Positions 23,790 to 35,800 of a stretch of 64,000 nucleotides of DNA are shown here, in pieces. The position numbers were made by a program, and so were the translations under genes. Numbering within the stretch: position 1 is the stretch's first letter; each line of letters opens with the position of its first letter. Origin of the DNA: Asterias rubens (lineage: Eukaryota; Echinodermata; Asteroidea; Forcipulatida; Asteriidae). The notes beneath the pieces are model-generated. The model saw only the letters and a list, made by a program, of their open reading frames with translations. It was not told where the DNA came from and did not search any database. Location: positions 1,550,001 through 1,614,000 of the forward strand of contig NC_047069.1 of the NCBI RefSeq assembly GCF_902459465.1, in the 5' to 3' direction.

Positions 23790-23930
23790 TTATTTGTCAT
23801 CGGAGTAACCGATATCGCACCACGAATTACTGGAGAAGATCTGTATCACACAAACATCTGGACGAAATTCATAGACTTGCCCAGTCCCACCGAGTCAGTC
23901 TCCAAAAACAGTCGACGTTGTGTAAACATG
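23790..23930 (-). promoter_or_regulatory. 5' module of exonuclease copy B (promoter or first exon)
   Basis: Equivalent to the block at 17385-17470, but longer and closer to the inverted copy at 27310: on the minus strand it carries TCGACTGTTT, GGGCAAGTCTATG, CCAGATGTTTG and CTTCTCCAGTAATT in that order. Upstream exonuclease exons could start here, but no ATG frame is shared with the other copies. Confidence 0.4.
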
Positions 23931-24003
23931 AAAAGTCATGTTTTGTAAACACACAAATGTCCCGCAGGACACAACTCGTTCAAATGATCTGTGGTCCACA
24001 AAA

Positions 24004-24207
24004 TAGGAGGGGTGAATGAAGGCAGTGGGTATATTGAGGGGTGGGATGGGGAAGTATTGGGGAAGAGGGTGGGGAGGGTGAAGAGGTGCACGGAAGGGCA
24101 AGGATGGGTGGGGGAAGATGCAGCATCGGAGGAGGGGTTGGGAAGAGGTTTAGGTGGGTATGGGGAGGGTAGGGGTGGGTCAGTGGGGTTATGGAGGGGA
24201 GGGGGTT
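24004..24207 (+). repeat. Strand-asymmetric G-rich tract
   Basis: About 200 bases, mostly A and G on the plus strand, with more than 20 GGG or longer runs separated by short loops. It fits several G-quadruplex folds. No unit repeats exactly. Confidence 0.8.
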
Positions 24208-24754
24208 AAGTGTTGACTGAGGGGGTCCCATACATGAAAGTGACAACACACCAAGTTTGGAGATAATAGTCCAAGTACTTCTTCATTGCGGAAACAATAT
24301 TTTTCTTGGGAATCCCAAGACCAATCCAATAATATGACAAGCACAAGTAATCACTCGACAACCTTTCTATTGGAACACTAATCCTTTTAAAACACCAAAA
24401 CACCCAAACAAACCAATCAACATCAGGTCGGTTTCATTTCTGTAATACATATTCAAACAGAACCAGCGATGACCTTATAAACGAACGAACCAAAAAAACA
24501 CAAAAACTCTTGTAAAGAATTCGTAAATTTTGCATGAGAAAGCAGGTACGAGTCAAAGTCATTCGGGCATAAATAAACCCATTCAACCACAGCACAAACT
24601 ATGTTAATATTTTAGATTTTGGGTTTTCTACATCCGTCACATCCCTAGCCAGGGCAGACTGTACTCACAACATTATAGAAATATACATTTTTCTTAAAGA
24701 TCAGACTGTATTGTCACTTGCTAGACTGTCAGAGTGTATAAAACTTGACGTTAT

Positions 24755-25129
24755 TTAAAGGGAGGGTACACGTTTGGTAACCACTCAAAACAAATATTAA
24801 CTTAAAAACTGACTTGGTAACAAGCATTGGAGAGCTGTTGGTAGTATAAAACATTGTGAAAAACGGCTCCCTCTGAAGTAGCATAGAGTTTGAGAAAGAG
24901 GTTATTTCTCACTAAAATAATAAAACACTTCTAGCTATAAGTCTTTTATTCGTATCTGAAAGCACACAAATTCGTCCAACAAGGGTGTTTTTTTCTCATC
25001 ATTTTCTCGCAACTTCGATGACCAATTTAGCTCAAATTTTCACAGGCTTGTTATTTTATGCTTATGTTGGGATTCACCAAGTGAGAAAACTGGTCTTTGA
25101 CAATTATCAAACGTGTACCTTCCCTTTAA
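24755..25129. mobile_element. Fold-back MITE, family 2, TTAA ends
   Basis: Terminal repeats AGGGAGGGTACACGTTTGG and ACGTGTACCTTCCCT, each bordered by TTAA. The interior resembles family 1, but the ends differ. Confidence 0.85.
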
Positions 25130-25677
25130 ACATTAACAGCTTTACAAAATGAAACCCATTTTGTTTCTGGTTACACAAATCCAGTTATCTAGTTAATAAT
25201 TACATTAACTGTAAACTTACGATGGCGTGTTGCCTTCACGACGTCTCACCGCGTCTTTTGATGAAGGAGCTGCGGCCATTTTAGACGATCGTCTCAAAGG
25301 ATTAAGTTACAGCTTAAAAGGAAATCATTATGAAGTTGATTTCAATTAGGTTTGTTGACATCTAGAAACATATTATCACAAAGGACCTATTATTTCAAAT
25401 TGACTTGCCCAAATAGGCATTACTGTGTGCAAAAACGTCCCCACAAAGTTGCTTTGAGCTTTAGATAAACACGCAGTGCGCACGCATGGACTCATTAAAC
25501 ATTGACAATCATTATTGAAATATGCATTGAAAGCGTGCATTGAATTGAACATTTCTCAACCAACCATTACAATGATTGCCATAAAAAAACTTTCTGATTA
25601 TAGTGTGTATTATATTAAATTGCAATATCACAAAATTGATTGGTCGGAATGATTTATAACTAAATAACGTATTGACT

Positions 25678-26057
25678 TTAAAGGCACTGGACACTATTGG
25701 TAATTGTCAAAGACCAGTCTTCTCACTTGCTGTATCTCAACATATGCATAAAATAACAAACCTGTAACATTTGAGCTCAATCGGTCATCGAAGTTGCGAG
25801 ATAATAATGAAAGAAAAACACCCTTGTCACACGAAGTTGTGTGCGTTTAGATGGTTCATTTCGAGACCTCAAGTTCTAACTCTGAGGTCTCGAACTCAAA
25901 TTCGTGGAAAATTCTTTCTCGAAAACTATGACACTTCAGAAGGAACTGTTTCTCACAATGTTTTATACCATCAACCTCTCCCCATTACTCGTCACCAAGA
26001 AAGGTGTTATGCTAATAATTATTTTGAGTAATTACCAATCGTGTCCACTGCCTTTAA
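25678..26057. mobile_element. Fold-back MITE, family 1, TTAA ends
   Basis: Same termini as the copy at 10793: AGGCACTGGACACTATTGG on the left and TGTCCACTGCCT on the right, with TTAA at each border. Confidence 0.85.
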
Positions 26058-26071
26058 TGAAGTAAATCAAG

Positions 26072-26562
26072 TTAAAGACACAGGACAAGTAATTTGGTAA
26101 TAGTCATAGACCAGTATTCTCACTTGATGTATCCCAACATAATGCATCAAATAAAAACTCCGTGAAAGTTTTGGGCACAATGATCATCGAAGTTGTAAGA
26201 GAATTTTTTTATTGAAAGATAAAACACCATTGTTACACACACTGAGTGGGGGTGCCTTCAGATTCCCGAGAAAGGCTTCCAGGCCTGAAATCTTTCTCAG
26301 TTTCAAATATTTTAGTGAGAAAGTCCTTTTTATACTACATTATTTCTTTAGAGGGCGCCGTTTGGTGCCCTGCTTTCATCTGCTGCCATGATAGGCACCA
26401 TGGAGAAACTACATCTTTCTAAAAACAAACTACACTTTTTCATGGTTTCTCACATTGTGTAATACCATCAAACTCTCAAGCTCGTTACCAAATTAGTAAG
26501 CTTTTATGCTGAAAGTTTTTTTGAGTAACTACAAAATAGTGTCCACTGTCCAGTGCCTTATG
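26072..26562. mobile_element. Fold-back MITE, family 1, older expanded copy
   Basis: TTAAAGACACAGGACAAGTA on the left and TGTCCACTGTCCAGTGCC on the right, with a private insertion around 26350-26430. It starts 15 bases after the copy at 25678-26057. Confidence 0.7.
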
Positions 26563-26802
26563 AAAGTCATTATTTCAACAATCAAAATAATTATATACTT
26601 TACCTTCAGAAAAAGGTGAAGAATCAGAAGGTTTTACGCACCAGTGGAAGTGAGAAAAATAATTATCTGAAGTTGCGTCGCCCGATTAAATCAATAAGAT
26701 ATATAAAATTGCGTGCTCGATTTTGGGGAAAACCCGCTACCTAAAGTTCAAGGTGTTTTGACACATTACAAATGAATAGAGTTGCAATCTTTTTTTAGAA
26801 CT

Positions 26803-27150
26803 TTAAAGGGAAGGTACACTATTAGTAATTCTCAAAGACCAGTGTTCTCAACATATGCATAAAATAACAAGCCTGTGAAAATTTGAGCTCAATTGGTCAT
26901 CGGAGTTGGGAGAAAAACACCCTTGTTGGACGAATTTGTGTGCTTTCAGATAGGAATAAAATACTTCTAGCTAGAGGTCTTTTATTATTTTAGTGAGAAA
27001 TTACCTCTTTTTCAAAAGCTATGCTACTTCTGAAGGAGCCGTTTCCCACAATGTTTTATACTATAAACAGCTCTACAATGCTCGCTACCAAGTAAGTTTT
27101 TAAGTTAATGTTTGTTTTGAGTAATTACCAAACGTGTACCTTCCCTTTAA
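26803..27150. mobile_element. Fold-back MITE, family 2, TTAA ends
   Basis: TTAAAGGGAAGGTACACTAT to AACGTGTACCTTCCCTTTAA. Confidence 0.85.
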
Positions 27151-27309
27151 TGTGTATAACAGCTTGGGCCTATTTTGTAGTATGCATGTTCAGTGTACAT
27201 ACAGTTATCGTATTCAAAACACATATTCTTTATACCGTCCACATACCCTAAACATGGAAACCATGTATAAACAACTTTTAAACCCTGTTTTTTTTTAGTC
27301 ACTGGTAGA

Positions 27310-27490
27310 GGGCGCTACATCGACTGTTTCAGAGCTGATATGGAAGGATTGAACAAGTCTACACATCTGATCCAGATGTTTGTATGATACAGATATAACT
27401 TCTCCAGTAATTTTAGTGGCGATATTATATAGCTCTATGGATATCGGCAAAAATGAACGTCGTTGATCAAGACTACTCAATAACAAGCTA
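27310..27490 (+). other. Third, inverted copy of the exonuclease 5' module
   Basis: On the plus strand this block repeats the order TCGACTGTTT, CAAGTCTACA, CCAGATGTTTGTATGATACA, CTTCTCCAGTAATT and ACGTCGTTG seen on the minus strand at 23790-23930. No exonuclease exons follow it. It instead lies about 0.5 kb upstream of the first exon of the DELE1-like gene (28030), in that gene's orientation. It may be a duplicated promoter or an orphan 5' exon. Confidence 0.5.
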
Positions 27491-28029
27491 AACAATACAC
27501 GGCAGGCGACACACCCCCAAAACTGACCAATCACTTTACATTATGACTCGTTGACGTCGTAACAAGTGGCATTATTTTTTACAATACTTTTAACAATTTT
27601 GTGTTTCATATTTTATCCATTATCGAGTATCTATGATATTTCAGCGAAATTGAACGAAATTTCATCAATTTAAATACTTACTTATTTTTTCTCCGAAAGT
27701 TTAATAACCAATAATTAAACGAACATTATGTACGTCAACCCATAGAGTACTCTATGGTCAACCAAGGTGCAACTGCATACAACAGTCGTCGGATTAATGA
27801 AGCGTTACATCATCTCTATTTTTGATCTCAACAGAAAAGCTAGCTGGTTTTCAATTTTGTATACATTCTACAATGCATGCCCCGTATTAACAAAGTACCA
27901 GCGAAACACACTACGGTGGCTCAACAAACCCGACAGAAAAGTTCAAAGCTACAAAGTAGCTCTCAAAAATGAAAGTAAAATAGGGGTAACAATTGATCCT
28001 CTACCCGTGATCTACCAAATAAATCCAAG

Positions 28030-31000
28030 ATGATGTGCAGGGGATTTTACAGGGGTAAGTTTGATGGTGATTTTGTTACGTTTGTGCTCAAATTTCAGTC
28101 CAATTTGATGCGTGGATTACTGCACTTATCTTCTGTCATTATGTGTCGTCGCTCGATCGCCGGGGCCCATTCTTTAAAGTTCTAAACATTGGGTCATGTG
28201 ATGTATTCCTAAGATTTAATAAATAAGGGATTGAATTTAGCGGAATGTTTTTGCCCCAGTCGTGGTATTTTTTAAGGTATACAAATACCAACAGTTAAGA
28301 TGGTTAATGTTCATACATTTTCAGAACAATATACATTCACATGTCGTGGTATATGGAAGAATTGTTGTTGGCCTAGCCCCTGCATTTTTTTTTTTTTTTT
28401 TTTGGGGGGGGGGGGGGGGGGGCTCTGTGTTGGCACTTGGCCGTCCAACATGCCCTGATGATGGTTGGTAGTACTATGGAGACAGACATCTTATGATGCC
28501 TACATTACGTATTTGGCCTTTTTTCCCCCTTTTTTTATTTTTTAAGAAGAATTTATACTTTGCCCTGCCTGTGATTAAAGTTGAAATTTAATGAAATGGT
28601 GCTTTTAAATTGCAACTAAACAAAATTATCCTGGGTGCCAGCCTTGCTTGATTAAAGATGCTATGTCAGATTTTTGGCCGATTTTACCCAAAATTTTTGA
28701 TTTAAAATTCAAAAGGTATTTTGATTGGGGTCGAGAAAGTTACAAGCTTTCATTTGAGCCATTGCTCAAAAAAGTCCGCCAATTATTAGTAGCAGTGAAA
28801 TAAAGTGCTCAAAGTTTTTGTCAGGATCCCGACAATATATCACGTAAACAATTCATGGTTTTATAAGAAACATTTTAAATTTTTGTCATGGTTCCTGACC
28901 ATTAAAAGTAAAAGTATAAAAAAAATCGTCAGAGCGGGTGAAACTCTTTGAAATGCCATTCACTCAAAAAAATCTATTTTTTAATGTTTAGGGCCAAAAA
29001 TCTGACATGGCAGTGGTTGACAGTTTTCAAGTACAAATAAATAAAATAAATATATAATTTTTTTTTTTAATACTTTGGCACACTGCACTGGTCTGGTGAA
29101 GTGGCTTAAAATCAATTAAAATATACTTTATTTTGTAGCTATTGTAAAATTAAACACTTGCTTAACTTGCTTATAATTTAAAACGTTTCTGGAAAGTAAT
29201 AATTTCCCCAATCATGAAGACAAAAATAGCATTTGTAAAGAAATCGCCAATTCTTTGGCTAGTTTAAATCACATTGAAAAGCCTAACTTATGACATGATT
29301 CAAATCTAGCCTAACTTGTTTTCGCTTAGGGTTGCGTTACAAGGCTCAAGCCGGCGGGACCCATCCCCCCTGGAATGGGAACGGCAGCCAGCAAAGCATA
29401 AGACAGGAAGATAACATCAGGATCGGTTTTGGAGCAGCGTACTTGAACACCGAGTGCTCACCGACAGAAAATAGGTACAGAAAAGGAACATCAAATATCA
29501 GACTCGGAATTACACGCAAGCTGTGGCCTCTGTTGCTCCTGGTCTTGAAAAGGCCTGGGCCCAATTTCGTAGAGCTGTTAAGCACAAAAATTTGCTTAGC
29601 ATGAAATTTCCATTTGTTGCATATTGCTTGTTACTAGTACTCATAAGTGTTTGCTTATCCTGAAAATCAGGTGAACATTTGGTTGGTGATCCTGTTTTTA
29701 TCAAGGAAGAAATTTCACGCTAAGCAAATTTTTTTGCTTAGCAGCTTTATGAAGTTTGGCCCTGCTTCGTTTTAGAAAGGGCAAGGGCACCACAAGGCAT
29801 TTCTCCTTCTCATGTGACGCTCTGATTGTCTTCAAAATAAGACAGCAATGTTTGTTGGAAGCCAGAAACCACTGGAGATCATATTGCACAAACTATACAT
29901 TTATCGCAAATACCAATAGGCAAAGAGATGATAAAACATGTTTTTCAGTGCCCATTTCTTATATAAAGCCATGAGACTACAAAACCTGGATATTTTGTAA
30001 ACATCAATGCATTCACTCTATGCAGGTCAGCGCACTTGTTAAACCAAAGTGGAACCTTTGACAGCCTTATAAGACCACTACAATGGAAATGGGACGGTTG
30101 GAGAAGCATTATACAGAAGAAGCGCTGGGAGTCATCCAATGGCAAAGATAAAAACCATACATCACAGGATGCGCTGGAATGGGTGAGTTGGTTTTATTTT
30201 ACATGATGTACCTACAAAACAAGGTGATGAGAAAACAGACTTAATTGGTTTTCCTGAGTGTTACATGCAAGGGTGCAACAATGTTGGAACTGTATTGCTA
30301 TTGGGGAGAGAGTATTAATCAAACAAATCAGGGGGTTTTGTTTGACATTTAAGAGAATTCAAACTAACAAAAAAGTTCTTTAATGCACCTCAAGTTCAAC
30401 AAAAATACAAAAATGCTGTTGCCCTTTTTAAAAACAATGAAATTGCTGTTTTCCCCTTTAATTCTAAAAAAAACATGGGTGTCCTTTTGAATATAAAGTT
30501 TGAGACCCGTTATTTCTTTAACAACTTCTGCAAGTCGCCAGACACACAAGGCTTGAAGGCCAGTTCAGAGTGTGGGTTAGTGTTTTTCCAGGGGCCATTA
30601 CATGTATATCCTGGAGCTAAAACAGGATCCCCCCCTTTACAGTCCATACAGATGTAAGCTTTGGTATCATCCATCCATCTTTGGTTTCCTTATTGAAAAG
30701 TAGATGATTAAAGTGTTTTTTTGTTTTGTTTTCAAACAGGGTACAGCTCTTATGTTTAGCCTTCATCTGTGCCGAGCAGTAACGGCAGCAACACTACCGG
30801 ATGATAGCAGTGATGGGAAAAAGAAACTCCTACATGCACTTGCAGATAAACTTCCTACCATACTGTCAAAACCGGCTAGGACCTTGAGCTTAGTGAGTCA
30901 ACAGAACAAAGAGAAAGCGGTCAAGGTTGAGACTCCACAAAAAGAGGTGAGTGTCAGTGAAATTTTTATTTTACGAACAGATTATTTAATTCCTTTGGTT

Positions 31001-34000
31001 GGAATTTCAACAAAGAAAAACAGTTGGCTGAAGAAAAATCCCCTCTGGTGCTATAACTAGGTGGCTACAAAACATAATTAAAAACAGTTGGCTGAAGAAA
31101 AATCCCCTCTGGTGCTATAACTAGGTGGCTACAAAACATAATTATTTGTCACTACAAAAATTGATGGTTTACAGGGATGAGATTGTTCCGACTTTTATCT
31201 GAATTCAGACTTTCTTCGTAATTAAGTCATGCTCTTGGATCAACTTCTCTGGCACTGAGAATCAGGCCGGATACTTCATGGAGGCAAACGCAGACGGTTG
31301 CCTCCATGCCACCTTGGTGCCCTTGAAATTCTCAAGTAGAAACTTACAACTCTCTCATAGGGTACCCTTTATCAATAAGAAAATGCATTGGTAGCCTTGC
31401 GCTTTCAAAAGCGAAGCACACAGACCCGCAGTAGACTTTTCCAAAAAGCTCCTTGGAATCTATAACTCCTACCAAAAGGTGGAAGTGCCATCATTTCAAT
31501 GTACATGTACCTCCTAAGATCTGGATCCCGGTTTAAGATTTTTTTTTGTCAGCAATGACTCTCATCGCTGGGGTCGATTTCACAAAGAACTTAGGACTGG
31601 TCCTAACTTAGGACTAGTCCTAGGAGATATACTGAAAGCTAGTCCTAGGTTTTAGGACTAAATAGACTATTCTTAACGCTTTGTGAAATCCACCACCGGT
31701 TAAACAAAATTTGAATTTGTTTTTTGTTTTCAAAGGTTCCCGAATCAGCTGCTGTATCAGCTTTTGATACTGCCATGGCCAAGCTCCTAGCCGTTACTGA
31801 TGATAGTATTGGCCAAGCCCACAATTACCTTGGAGTGCAACAAGCACAAGAGGGCCACCTTGAGAAAGCTGTCCAGCACTTCACTCAGGGTAGTCAAGTG
31901 GGATTCAGCAAGGCTACATTTAACCTGGCCGTCTGCTATGAGCAGGGTAGAGGGGTGGATCAAGAGCTTGAAAAGGTTATTATAGTGGCTTCTTAGATAG
32001 CGCACATATCCGTAACTGGGTGGCGCCTAAGGTGCTTTAACACACAGTGTTTTCCTGCAATGTATTTGGGACTACGTTTGAATTATGAGACCTACTCCTT
32101 TTACATAGCACCATGTAATTGTTTACAAGGTGCTGTGGTGCAATATGCTGCCAATCAAATCAGGAACACCGGGGCGAACCCCTTCTCTTTTCAATATTGA
32201 GTGCACTGGTTTTTTTTACAGTGTAAAGTCTAATAAAACTAAAACATGTGCTACACAACCAACAACTTAACGTCCCATCTGGTTGAGTGTCTTGCTTAAG
32301 GACAAAGGTGTCACAACTGGGACTCGAACTCACACTCTGCTGATCAGAAACACCATGAATTTGTTGCTCTTAACATTTAGGTCATGACAAGCCAAATAAC
32401 AAAAGTAACTGACACTGATCTTGAAGACTAGCATTTCAAAGAGATGTTTTTAAGATAGTAAAAAAATATGGGTGAAATAAGTTGGGTAATTGTTTGTATT
32501 AACAGGCTGCTGATCTGTACCAGAAGGCTGCAATGCAGGGTCATCCTAGAGCAAACTATAACCTGGGAGTTTTCCATCTGAATGGTATCGGTGGAGTCAA
32601 ACAGGACGTCACCTTAGCCATGAAGTTTATTCACTCTGCAGCGGCAGCGGGAATCAAACAGGTACAGTAAAAACTTTCTTAGTAAAAAACAAAGGTCGCA
32701 TTTTCAAATTTGTAACTAACGAGAAATTTTGTTTACTTAAAAGTGGCTTCTTAAAATACCACGCATATCCATCACTCAGTGGCGCTGTAACGTACAGTAT
32801 TTTCCTGCAAGGTATTTGGGACGTTTGAATTATGAGACCTATCATTATAGCACAATGTAATGGTTTACAAGTTGCTGTGGCACAATATGCTGTCAATCAA
32901 ACCAGGAACACCGGCGAAAACCCCTTCTCTTTTCGATAAGTGCACTGGGTTCTTTTGTGTGCGTTACACAACACACCCAACCATCAGCTTTAAGTCCCAT
33001 TGAACACAAATGTCAAGACTAGGACTCGAAGCCACACTCTGCTGATCAGAAATACCCAAGTTTGAACCCAGTGCTCTAACCCAATAGACTATTAAACGCC
33101 ATCACAGTCATCAGTTAAAACATTTATATGATTGATTGTTTTTCAGGCAAACAGTTACTTAGGTATCCACTTCCTGAACAGTACAAGTGATAAAGATGTG
33201 GGAAAAGCAGCTTCATTTCTACAGAAAGCTGTGAAAAAACAAGTGAGTATGGTTATGTTTGGTTGCAATTTGTCTAAACTTTTTGTTTGAACTGTTAGCA
33301 AACACTGCAGGCCTTGCTCTTAAAGGGTGTCTGCAGTGTTTTTTTTAATAATTTCAACGATTAAACATGACTTTTTAAACCTGAAATATTTTTTTATATT
33401 TTTTATTAAATGCGCAAGTATTTTAAAAATGGTTTTCAAGAGATTAGGGGAACCCACCCCGCCCCTAAAAGGGAGCATAAACATGACGTCATGTCGGGAA
33501 CCCGAGCCGTCGGGCTGTGTGCATATAGAGACGTGTGCACTGTGTGGCCTGGTACCTAGGCACATGTAGTTAGGGATCAGACTCTTTTTGCCGACGATAT
33601 GTTTGAATTCCCGACATGACGTCGATGGTAGGGGGGCGGTAACAATCCACAAAAGGGGGGGCATGACTTATTCGCGTATTACGCAAGTGAGATATGTCAG
33701 GAAAAAAAACAAAACACATTTTATTGATGTTCAATACAAATATCAGAAATAAATGACAGCAAAACTGTTTTATTTTAATTCACTGCAGCATCCCTTTAAG
33801 GTTTTTGTTAAGTAGCCAACTGGGCTTGTAAACTCTGGGGTTAAATTGCCACAGGAAGTTTTAGTAGCCCTGATTTTAAACATGTATTTGTCATAAATGT
33901 GTCTATCTGACGCATTAATGGTAGCAATCACAACCAGTATAATGACGTATAATGTTATTTATTCACTTAAAACAATGTATTATTCACATCTGAATGGAAG

Positions 34001-35421
34001 AAATATGAGAGTTTTAAAGAAGTAAGTTGAGAGGTGGTTTTTACTAGCCCGTAGCAGTTTTTACTAGACAATGTATGCCGGCCTAGTTTTAAGGGCAAGC
34101 CCAGAACTGTACCAGCACAGTTGTGAAAGTGTTTGCAACTGTTGAACATTGCCATTTTGTTCCATACTGATGTTCAGTATTTGCTTTATTAATCTGTTTG
34201 TAGGACACGGAGGCTCAGTACCACCTGGGTCTTTGCTATGAACATGGTTGGGGTGTTCCTATGAATACTGCCATGGCAGCATCCCTATATCACAAAGCAG
34301 CTCAGAGCAGCCACCCAGTGGCTCTACATAGTCTGGCAAGATTCCATGAAATGGGCTTAGGAGGTGAGTTAAGCCCCATAAGGATAATGATTTAGAGATT
34401 TTTTAAGTGCTAAGTGAAGGCGTCCTGAATAGTTACAATATTTGGTTTTTATGTAATGTTTTACACACCGGAAGGGCGCCTCGAAGTGCTTCCAACATCA
34501 TCACCCCTGGTTACTGGCCCTTAATTCTTTCCTTGAACCATCTCAGCTCCCTTGGGAGTTTACAGCCTGTGCAACAAATAAGCGCTACTAAGCTCAATCA
34601 ATCACAAGAACCATCTCTGCCCTCTACAAGTACCAATTTATCCCTGGGTGGAGAGAAGCAGATACATGTACAGTCAAGTGTCTTGCTCAGGGACACAAGT
34701 GTCATAACCGGGACTCAAACCCACACTCTGCTAATAAAAAACACCAAAGCTCGAGTTCAGTGCTCCAACTGCTTGGCAACAACACCCCATACACACCCAT
34801 TATGTCAGTCTCACCTATAAAGTATTTATTGTAACACTGCTCTTTCTACTAATTTCATGTTTCACAGGTTTACCAACGAATAGAGAACAAGCGTTGGAAC
34901 TTTATGAACAAGCCAGCCAAGGAGGCCATCAACCAGCTTCAGAATATATACAGAAACTCAAATGCACTAGATCCATTTCCAACACCCAAATATCAAATGT
35001 CAACACTGATATAGAATACAAGACAAAATCTTTAACGCACAATGACACTCTAAATGTATCAAAAACCACTGAACTAACAAATTCAGAGTTTAGTAGTAAA
35101 ACTCTTCACATGTCCGTATCAGCACCAAGCCTTCAACGGTCAGACCAAGCAACAGATGTTCACAACTTGGAAGATCAGCAACTGAACTACAAGAACAAGA
35201 CGTTTTCCATATCCAATCTGAACCTTCTCCTCCCATACTACTTCAATCTGCCCTCCAGAGTTTCCTTGAAAGTACCAAGTGAAGGTCAGAGTTCACAGGT
35301 CATGTTTCAGGTCGGAGGTGATGATGAGAAGTCAAGTGAGGATAGTAGACTTGATGATGGAGCATTCAGCATTGCAGGGAAGGGATTTCGTGGATCTCCT
35401 CTACTACAGACAGTGTCATGA
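28030..35421 (+). CDS. DELE1: DELE1-like mitochondrial stress relay protein (SEL1 repeats), nine exons
   Basis: Exons 28030-28054, 29330-29474, 30026-30182, 30740-30946, 31736-31975, 32506-32661, 33147-33242, 34204-34363 and 34868-35421. All phases agree and give 579 residues (human DELE1 has 515). The N-terminus is short, basic and non-acidic (MMCRGFYRG), as expected of a mitochondrial presequence. The exon 3-4 junction reads DALEW|GTALMF and matches the conserved W-GT hydrophobic segment of the family. Residues about 195-425 are SEL1/TPR-like repeats with motifs such as CYEQGRGV and CYEHGWGV; the rest is a Ser-rich tail. In mammals OMA1 cleaves DELE1 under mitochondrial stress and the C-terminal SEL1 part activates the kinase HRI in the cytosol; that role is inferred here. 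The first exon codes only 25 nt; it is supported by a GGGTAAGT donor and phase fit. Either ATG (28030 or 28033) may start. The exon 5 donor GTTATT is poor and touches a SINE. Confidence 0.88.
28657..29013. mobile_element. Inverted-repeat MITE in DELE1 intron 1
   Basis: TGCTATGTCAGATTTTTGGC on the left and GGCCAAAAATCTGACATGGC on the right. Confidence 0.8.
29557..29762. mobile_element. Fold-back element, family 4, in DELE1 intron 2
   Basis: GGGCCCAATTTCGTAGAGCT to AGCTTTATGAAGTTTGGCCC. It starts 82 bases after the exon 2 donor of DELE1. Confidence 0.82.
31017..31143. repeat. Exact 64-bp tandem duplication in DELE1 intron 4
   Basis: The block starting CAGTTGGCTGAAGAAAAATC occurs at 31021 and 31085 with no difference seen. 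It looks like a recent replication slip, or an assembly duplication. Confidence 0.95.
31569..31700. mobile_element. Fold-back element, family 6, before DELE1 exon 5
   Basis: GGGGTCGATTTCACAAAGAA to CGCTTTGTGAAATCCACC. It ends 36 bases before DELE1 exon 5, so it supplies part of the 3' splice region. Confidence 0.85.
31985..32345 (-). mobile_element. SINE-like element abutting the DELE1 exon 5 donor
   Basis: Begins GTGGCTTCTTAGATAGCGCA nine bases after the last base of DELE1 exon 5 (31975) and runs to GGGACTCGAACTCACAC. All three SINEs in and just after this gene have the same orientation. Confidence 0.8.
32743..33078 (-). mobile_element. SINE-like element in DELE1 intron 6
   Basis: GTGGCTTCTTAAAATACCAC to AGGACTCGAAGCCACACTC, with the family's CCCCTTCTCTTTTCGATAAG block. 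Confidence 0.8.
34670..34745 (-). mobile_element. SINE head fragment in DELE1 intron 8
   Basis: CAAGTGTCTTGCTCAGGGAC and CGGGACTCAAACCCACACTC only. Confidence 0.65.
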
Positions 35422-35432
35422 GTTTTTTATGA

Positions 35433-35438
35433 AATAAA
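35433..35438 (+). terminator. Poly(A) signal of the DELE1-like gene
   Basis: AATAAA 12 bases after the DELE1 stop. This would leave a very short 3' UTR; signals further downstream may also be used. Confidence 0.35.
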
Positions 35439-35458
35439 ACACAACGTATACACATGTA

Positions 35459-35800
35459 TGAGGCGCTTAATACGGTTGTTTCTCACCTTACATTCAGTAT
35501 TTTCCTTCAAGGTATGTGGGACTACGTTTGAGTTATTATGAGACCTACTCCTTTTACATAGCACCATGTAATTGTTTACAAGGTGCTGCTGGCGCAATAT
35601 ACAGCCAATCAAACCAGGAACACCGGGGGGAACCCCTTCTCTTTTCGATAAGTGCACTGGGTTCTTTTACGTGTTACACAACACACGGGACCAAGGGCTT
35701 TATGTCCGAACCGAAGGACGAAGCATCATGGTTTAAAGTGTCTTGCTTTAGGACACCACAGGTGTCACAACTGGGATTCGAACCCCTGCTCGTTACACAT
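35459..35800 (-). mobile_element. SINE-like element just after the DELE1 stop
   Basis: GAGGCGCTTAATACGG to GGGATTCGAACCCCTGCTCG (an intact B box on the minus strand). It sits within 40 bases of the stop, so it may form the 3' UTR. Confidence 0.82.

Noticed and set aside
34407-34820. 137-codon plus-strand frame between DELE1 exons 8 and 9
   Set aside because: It lies wholly in the intron, includes a SINE head, and is not needed for the in-phase exon chain.
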